This document shows, one piece after another, positions 6,203 to 9,558 of a DNA stretch of 9,558 nt. The notes under the pieces were generated by a model that saw only the letters and a list, made by a program, of their open reading frames with translations, did not search any database and had not been told where the DNA came from. Both the position numbers and the translations under genes were made by a program. The stretch lies in the NCBI GenBank assembly GCA_016291275.1, contig JAEEWY010000046.1:1-9558 (forward strand). Direction: 5' to 3'. Source of the stretch: Methanobrevibacter sp. Its GTDB lineage: Archaea > Methanobacteriota > Methanobacteria > Methanobacteriales > Methanobacteriaceae. The number at the start of each line of letters is the position of its first letter. Position 1 is the stretch's first letter.

Positions 6203-6349
6203 TTAGTTTAAATTTAATTCATTTAAAAGTTTATCTCTTTCTTTTCTAAGCTCATTTAAAAGCTTTTCATCATTGCACCCTTCTTTTTCCAATTTTGCTA
6301 AAGTGTGTGTAACAGCTTGTAATGTAGCTTCAAGTTGATTTACAGACAT
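6203..6349 (-). CDS. Hypothetical 48-residue helical microprotein
   Basis: A short ORF I translated by hand: ATG at 6347-6349, TAA at 6203-6205, 48 residues, starting MSVNQLEATLQAVTHTLAKL and ending LLNELNLN. I do not recognise the family. It is charged and leucine-rich and looks like two helices: about 3-23 (leucines at 6, 10, 17, 20) and about 28-46 (leucines at 30, 31, 34, 41, 42, 45), joined by a GCND turn at 24-27. That suggests a coiled-coil hairpin or an oligomerising adaptor. There is no membrane segment. One cysteine is at 25. A textbook Shine-Dalgarno (AAGGAGAT) lies five bases before the ATG, and a TATA-rich tract lies about 65-75 bases upstream, so I think it is translated. It sits between surE and the Sm-like gene on the same strand; a partnership with the Sm-like ring is only a guess. 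Confidence 0.72.
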   Translation of the reverse strand: MSVNQLEATLQAVTHTLAKLEKEGCNDEKLLNELRKERDKLLNELNLN

Positions 6350-6354
6350 ATTTT

Positions 6355-6362
6355 ATCTCCTT
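6355..6362 (-). promoter_or_regulatory. Strong Shine-Dalgarno site of the 48-residue microprotein gene
   Basis: AAGGAGAT on the minus strand, five bases before the ATG at 6349. It is one of the best ribosome binding sites in the window and the main reason for calling the short gene. Confidence 0.8.
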
Positions 6363-6412
6363 AAATTTTTTACAAATTGAATTTAAATTATAATTATTTT
6401 TTATTATGTATT

Positions 6413-6426
6413 TTATATTATATATT
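6413..6426 (-). promoter_or_regulatory. Candidate TATA box of the microprotein gene
   Basis: The minus strand reads AATATATAATATAA. A start site near 6393 would leave a leader of about 44 bases. It lies in the gap after surE, so read-through from surE is an alternative. Confidence 0.4.
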
Positions 6427-6453
6427 GTTTGTGTATTATGAAATAAAATTGAA

Positions 6454-7233
6454 TCATTTGTCATACCATTCCTTTAAGGCGTCCAAATCATGAGCCATAT
6501 CCAATATCAAAGGAGTCAATGTAGGTACATTCTCCTCTAAAAGGACATAATCATCACTGTCTTTAGGATTTCCTTCGTAAAAAACACCATCAATCCAATA
6601 ATAAGGTCTTCCCCTTGGATCTACACGCATTTCAACAACAGGCTCATACATTCTTGTAGCCAATGGACATATTTTAGGTTCATAGGAATCAGGATCAGCT
6701 GGAACATTCAGATTCAATATGTCAACCCCTTCTGGGAATCCATTGTCAATGACCTTTTGGATAAGATCCCTTAAGACCTTTTGACTTGATGAAAAATCAA
6801 TTTCAATATGGCCTTCATCAAACTTGATATTGTCATCAGGAGTGTGCTGGCTCACTGCAATTGTAGGAATTCCAAGAGAAGCGGCCTCTGTTGCAGCACC
6901 AATTGTACCAGAGGTGGATAGTTCCCCTTTACCTGTGTTTCTGCCAGTGTTGATTCCAGAAATCACCAAGTCAGGCCAATCATCCATTATTTCATAAATG
7001 CCTATAGTCACTGCATCTGTAGGAGTTCCAGTCACCCCATATCCAATGTCACCATCTCTCAAACTGACTTCGTTCACCCTAATCGGTTCAACGAGAGTCA
7101 ATGCATGACCTATTCCACTTTGCTGTTTAGAAGGTGCAACCACAATTGTCTCTCCAAACTCATCAGCAACTTGCTTTGCTGCCAAAATTCCTGATGCATC
7201 TACGCCATCATCATTAGATAATAAAATTTTCAT
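6454..7233 (-). CDS. surE: 5'/3'-nucleotidase SurE
   Basis: Survival-protein-E family acid phosphatase/nucleotidase, 259 residues from the ATG at 7233. It dephosphorylates nucleoside 5'- or 3'-monophosphates in the cytoplasm with a divalent metal. The sequence opens MKILLSNDDG with the metal-binding pair D8-D9. S39 sits in VVAPSKQQSG and N95 in SGINTGRNTG, all four at the numbering I recall for the Thermotoga enzyme. GELSTSGTIGAATEAAS (103-119) and the C-terminal TLTPL segment, typical of SurE, are also present, and the length is normal. A TTG at 7245 would add four residues (MLIR), but family proteins start at MKIL. No Shine-Dalgarno is visible; a TATA-like TTTATTTAAT about 40 bases upstream suggests a short leader. 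The next gene upstream on the strand is thymidylate synthase, separated by a terminator. Confidence 0.96.
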   Translation of the reverse strand: MKILLSNDDGVDASGILAAKQVADEFGETIVVAPSKQQSGIGHALTLVEPIRVNEVSLRDGDIGYGVTGTPTDAVTIGIYEIMDDWPDLVISGINTGRNTGKGELSTSGTIGAATEAASLGIPTIAVSQHTPDDNIKFDEGHIEIDFSSSQKVLRDLIQKVIDNGFPEGVDILNLNVPADPDSYEPKICPLATRMYEPVVEMRVDPRGRPYYWIDGVFYEGNPKDSDDYVLLEENVPTLTPLILDMAHDLDALKEWYDK

Positions 7234-7265
7234 ACGAATCAACAAACAATAAAAATTAGAAAAAT

Positions 7266-7277
7266 TGATTAAATAAA
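7266..7277 (-). promoter_or_regulatory. Candidate surE TATA box
   Basis: The minus strand reads AAATTTATTTAA after a GGG-containing stretch. Typical spacing puts transcription near 7247, a leader of roughly 14 bases, consistent with the missing Shine-Dalgarno site. Confidence 0.4.
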
Positions 7278-7305
7278 TTTCCCTCGAATTTAAAAATTAA
7301 AGAAT

Positions 7306-7338
7306 AAAAAAAGAAGCTAATTTAAAAAAACATTAGCT
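7306..7338 (-). terminator. Hairpin plus U-tract terminator of thymidylate synthase
   Basis: On the minus strand AGCTAAT (7332-7338) pairs with ATTAGCT (7315-7321) across a T-rich loop. It is followed after two bases by seven T (7306-7312). This looks like a bacterial intrinsic terminator and lies a few bases after the thyA stop codon. Confidence 0.7.
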
Positions 7339-7344
7339 CTAAGA

Positions 7345-8043
7345 TTATTTATTTGCGGAAATCAATCTCCTAGCTGCTCTCATATCATTGCTGTATATGT
7401 GGCCAGAAGTGGAATGGTAATGAACACCGCCGAAATTTAGTTTCTCTCCCATTATTTCCTTATTGACTTCCTCTTTCATCTTGATTCCAATGTATGTTAT
7501 GAAGAACATGTTGGAATAGAATGCTCCGAAAATGTCATTGGAACGGAAGAAACAGTGAATGGTTAATTCTCCATCCCTAACGAGAATCTGTATAACCTGC
7601 AAGCAAGGAATGTCTTCCCTATCTCCATCCAATGCAGGGTCAATTGTAACAGCAACTGCACGATTACTTCCAGTAGCTGTTAGGATTCTTTGTTTCATGG
7701 TTTCAAATTGGTCTACACCAAAATGTTCCAAGATACGGTTAGGGTAAGTGTAAACAAAACCTTGATCATCCCTTATTTCAAAGGATTTTACATATTCATA
7801 TAATGCATCACCTTTGATAGGACATGATGGAATATCAAATTTTCCGCTTTTGATCTCTTCCAACATCAATTCAGGAGTCATGTGCTGATATTTAGCTCTG
7901 AATTTTAAATCCAATGGATCATCAATATAATAATAATTACCAAGACTTTCCTTTAAATGATGATCACTGTCCTTATAGGTTTCCTTTCCTTCTTTTAAGA
8001 TTTTATCAACAAAATCTAAGTAACATTGACCAATAGATAACAT
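7345..8043 (-). CDS. thyA: Thymidylate synthase, archaeal ThyA type
   Basis: Archaeal thymidylate synthase, 232 residues (bacterial enzymes are about 264). It methylates dUMP to dTMP; in methanogens the one-carbon donor is thought to be methylene-tetrahydromethanopterin rather than the folate. Alignment by eye with E. coli ThyA: nucleophile C147 in IPCLQVIQ (E. coli C146), R167-S168 and D170 in FRSNDIFGAFYSN, N178 (E. coli N177, which selects dUMP over dCMP), and H215/Y217 in GHIYSND (E. coli H207/Y209). The retained N178 argues against a dCMP hydroxymethylase. The N-terminus is short and differs from folate-dependent enzymes. The ATG at 8043 has AAGGAA eight bases upstream. The gene is divergent from the Mrr-like gene and ends in a hairpin terminator, so it is probably monocistronic. 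Confidence 0.93.
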   Translation of the reverse strand: MLSIGQCYLDFVDKILKEGKETYKDSDHHLKESLGNYYYIDDPLDLKFRAKYQHMTPELMLEEIKSGKFDIPSCPIKGDALYEYVKSFEIRDDQGFVYTYPNRILEHFGVDQFETMKQRILTATGSNRAVAVTIDPALDGDREDIPCLQVIQILVRDGELTIHCFFRSNDIFGAFYSNMFFITYIGIKMKEEVNKEIMGEKLNFGGVHYHSTSGHIYSNDMRAARRLISANK

Positions 8044-8051
8044 AATAAACG

Positions 8052-8057
8052 TTCCTT
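8052..8057 (-). promoter_or_regulatory. Shine-Dalgarno site of thyA
   Basis: AAGGAA on the minus strand, eight bases before the ATG at 8043. It partly matches the archaeal anti-Shine-Dalgarno and supports the start. Confidence 0.6.
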
Positions 8058-8073
8058 AAAATTATAATTAAAA

Positions 8074-8116
8074 ATAATCTAAATCTTTTAAAAAATTCAA
8101 TAGTTTTTTAGATTAT
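8074..8116. repeat. Ten-base inverted repeat in the thyA promoter/leader
   Basis: ATAATCTAAA (8074-8083) and TTTAGATTAT (8107-8116) are perfect reverse complements 23 bases apart. The outer arm overlaps the palindromic TTATATAA (8113-8120), a candidate TATA box. It could be a repressor site or a stem in the thyA leader. Confidence 0.4.
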
Positions 8117-8140
8117 ATAACTAATAATAGTATATATTTT
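8113..8140 (-). promoter_or_regulatory. Candidate thyA promoter
   Basis: Two TATA-like elements lie on the minus strand: TTATATAA at 8113-8120 and AAAATATATA at 8131-8140. They predict leaders of about 47 or 66 bases. The second has the better A-rich upstream flank. Confidence 0.45.
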
Positions 8141-8242
8141 CATGATTATAAATATTATGAAAAAATTTGAAAAAATGAAAAAAATTATGGAAATCGAATG
8201 AGAATATGAGTGAATTTGATTGATTTTTTAGAAAAATTTAAT

Positions 8243-8256
8243 AAAAATTATATATT
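8243..8256 (+). promoter_or_regulatory. Candidate promoter of the Mrr-like membrane protein gene
   Basis: AAAAATTATATATT on the plus strand has an A-rich flank and a TATA box. It predicts a start near 8277 and a leader of about 25 bases. A second TATA-like stretch at 8262-8276 seems too close to the ribosome binding site. Confidence 0.45.
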
Positions 8257-8291
8257 GAGAAAATATAAATATATTATATTAAAATTAAGAT

Positions 8292-8298
8292 AAGGTGA
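8292..8298 (+). promoter_or_regulatory. Shine-Dalgarno site fixing the GTG start of the Mrr-like gene
   Basis: AAGGTGA lies four bases before the GTG at 8303 and matches the archaeal consensus well. It supports the GTG as the start. Confidence 0.8.
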
Positions 8299-8302
8299 AA
8301 CC

Positions 8303-9433
8303 GTGGAAAAGCCACAATTAGTGAATTTTATAGCTAAAGTTCTTGAGGATTCTGGCTTTAAAGTTTATAAAAATTTTAAGACATCCCAACAGGTTGTAGA
8401 CATATATGCAATCCTTCAAACATCCATGGGGGATTTTGGTTTAGTGGTTGCATGTAAAAACTACGATAAGGACTGGGAAGTTGGAATCGATGTTTTAAAG
8501 GAAATGGAATTTATAGGTAAAAAACTTAGAGCCTCTAAAGTAGCTATTGTAACCAGTTCCGGTTTTTCCTCTCAAGCAAAAAGATATGCTGAAGAGAGAA
8601 AGATCAAGCTCATTGATAGAAACAACCTTGTCACTTTAGCTAAAAAATATTCAAATAAAAACAAAGAAACTAAGTCAAGATTAGACCGTGGAGCAAACAG
8701 ATTAACAGATATTGATAGCGATTCTTTCTATCATAGAGATGTTAACAGAGAATATATTGACAACACATCAAATTATAGGGATTATGATGATGACAGGTCA
8801 TATAACAGACTTCAAGGTGCCTATGAAGGTTATGAGGAATTCTCTGAAGACATGGAATATTATGAGGATGAAGTCGGCGGATTGGAATTAAGTCATTACA
8901 GTGAATATGATGATGACCTTTACCGTGCTGAGTTCTTAAATAAAACTCCTAGAGACAACTATTCCGGACCAACTGGCACACTATTTGCAAGTCGTCAGCA
9001 ACAAGCTCCTAAAAGAAGAAGAGCACCTTCCCTTTCAGGAAACAGAAGACCTAAATCACTTAGCCAAGGAAGCAATAGGTCTACCAGCAATCATAGTTTC
9101 TTCTCATCTTCTGACAATGCTTTAAGCAATTATGGAGGACGTGTTCCTCAAAAGCCAAGCAAACCATGGGGAGAGATTTTAAAACCTATATTAGCTAATC
9201 CTATAGCGGCTGTTGCTGTGGTAGTGCTTATTTCATACTTAATTGGATTTATCCTTGGAAAAATAATAAAAGTTCCTACAGGATACTTAGGTATTGCTGA
9301 ACTTTTAATTGCATTGATATTATCCTATGGAATTGTACTATATTCAGATAAAGATGCAGATGTTTTAGTAAAAGGAACAATCGTGTTCTTTATTTCATTA
9401 GTAATAATCATGATATTGATTGTTGCTTTCTAG
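8303..9433 (+). CDS. Membrane-anchored Mrr-like (PD-(D/E)xK fold) protein
   Basis: Protein of 376 residues in three parts. Residues 1-115 resemble the Mrr-type restriction-endonuclease-like domain: a helix, VVDIYA with D33, then GLVVACKNY with K52, and the typical VTSSGFSSQAKRYAEER (83-99) with KLIDRNNLVTL (102-112). The usual E or Q two residues before the lysine is A50, so cleavage activity is doubtful. Residues about 120-290 are low complexity: an acidic tyrosine-rich stretch (12 tyrosines in 143-207), then a basic Ser/Arg/Gln stretch with KRRR (237-240). Three hydrophobic segments follow (about 299-319, 326-347, 354-376), so the N-terminal part should be cytoplasmic and tethered to the membrane. 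There is no signal peptide. It starts at GTG with a good Shine-Dalgarno, is divergent from thyA and has no methyltransferase partner nearby. Function unknown: DNA sensing, defence, or chromosome-membrane contact are possible. Confidence 0.88.
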   Translation: MEKPQLVNFIAKVLEDSGFKVYKNFKTSQQVVDIYAILQTSMGDFGLVVACKNYDKDWEVGIDVLKEMEFIGKKLRASKVAIVTSSGFSSQAKRYAEERKIKLIDRNNLVTLAKKYSNKNKETKSRLDRGANRLTDIDSDSFYHRDVNREYIDNTSNYRDYDDDRSYNRLQGAYEGYEEFSEDMEYYEDEVGGLELSHYSEYDDDLYRAEFLNKTPRDNYSGPTGTLFASRQQQAPKRRRAPSLSGNRRPKSLSQGSNRSTSNHSFFSSSDNALSNYGGRVPQKPSKPWGEILKPILANPIAAVAVVVLISYLIGFILGKIIKVPTGYLGIAELLIALILSYGIVLYSDKDADVLVKGTIVFFISLVIIMILIVAF

Positions 9434-9439
9434 ATTAGT

Positions 9440-9484
9440 GCTTTTACACAAAAGCGTTTCAACCCAATCTTAATTTAATTTTTT
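9440..9484 (+). terminator. Hairpin and U-tract terminator of the Mrr-like gene
   Basis: GCTTTT (9440-9445) and AAAAGC (9450-9455) form a perfect six-base stem with an ACAC loop six bases after the stop codon. A run of six T follows at 9479-9484. Further T-runs, one of ten around 9540-9549, continue to the window edge with no gene visible. Confidence 0.65.
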
Positions 9485-9558
9485 AAACCACCATTTTTCT
9501 TTTTTCATTATTTTTATTTAAAAAATTTCTTATTTCATCTTTTTTTTTTGATTTTAAA

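Noticed and set aside
7234..7245. TTG at 7245 as the start of surE
   Set aside because: It would add only MLIR. SurE proteins begin at MKILLSNDDG, and the active-site numbering fits the ATG at 7233.
7345..8043. dCMP hydroxymethylase instead of thymidylate synthase
   Set aside because: The asparagine that selects dUMP (N178, matching E. coli N177) is retained; hydroxymethylases carry aspartate there.
8157..8201. A 14-codon ORF (MKKFEKMKKIMEIE) in the gap between thyA and the Mrr-like gene
   Set aside because: It is A-rich sequence that yields Lys/Glu codons by default. There is no Shine-Dalgarno, and it is too short to support.
8303..9433. A complete restriction-modification or defence island at the right end
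   Set aside because: Only one Mrr-like protein is present. No methyltransferase, specificity subunit, helicase or toxin-antitoxin pair lies beside it within the window.

Overview
This strongly AT-rich window reads as core chromosome of a methanogenic archaeon of the order Methanobacteriales, most likely Methanobrevibacter or a close relative. The evidence is archaeal-type ribosomal protein S15, a fused Kae1-Bud32 protein, an archaeal RecJ-like DHH protein, an archaeal CobT-like protein, a minimal Sm-like protein, archaeal-type thymidylate synthase, TATA-box promoters and U-tract terminators. I see no rRNA, tRNA, CRISPR array, insertion sequence, phage gene or origin. No stretch over 300 bases lacks a gene.

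Left part (1-4456, all minus strand). Transcription runs right to left through kae1-bud32 (tRNA t6A modification, KEOPS complex), a Ham1/RdgB-type XTP/dITP pyrophosphatase, rps15 and a RecJ-like DHH phosphoesterase. The genes face the same way and combine translation, tRNA modification and nucleic-acid maintenance. T-rich termination tracts and promoter-like sequences between them suggest several transcripts. The rps15-recJ pair is tightly joined: recJ appears to start inside rps15.

Centre (4457-5733). A divergent promoter region separates kae1-bud32 from a plus-strand CobT-like phosphoribosyltransferase gene, probably for cobamide nucleotide-loop assembly.

Right-centre (5734-8043, all minus strand). 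In transcription order: thymidylate synthase, with a hairpin-plus-U-tract terminator; SurE nucleotidase; a 48-codon gene with a very good ribosome binding site encoding a helical two-segment microprotein; and a 65-residue Sm-like protein. Each seems to have its own TATA element. Thymidylate synthase, SurE and the RdgB-type enzyme all act on nucleotides.

Right end (8044-9558). A divergent promoter region leads to a plus-strand gene for a membrane-anchored Mrr-like protein. It has a PD-(D/E)xK-like N-terminal domain with a weakened active-site motif, a long acidic tyrosine-rich then basic linker, and three C-terminal membrane helices. This and the 48-residue microprotein are the least understood items. 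I found no convincing complete new multi-gene system.
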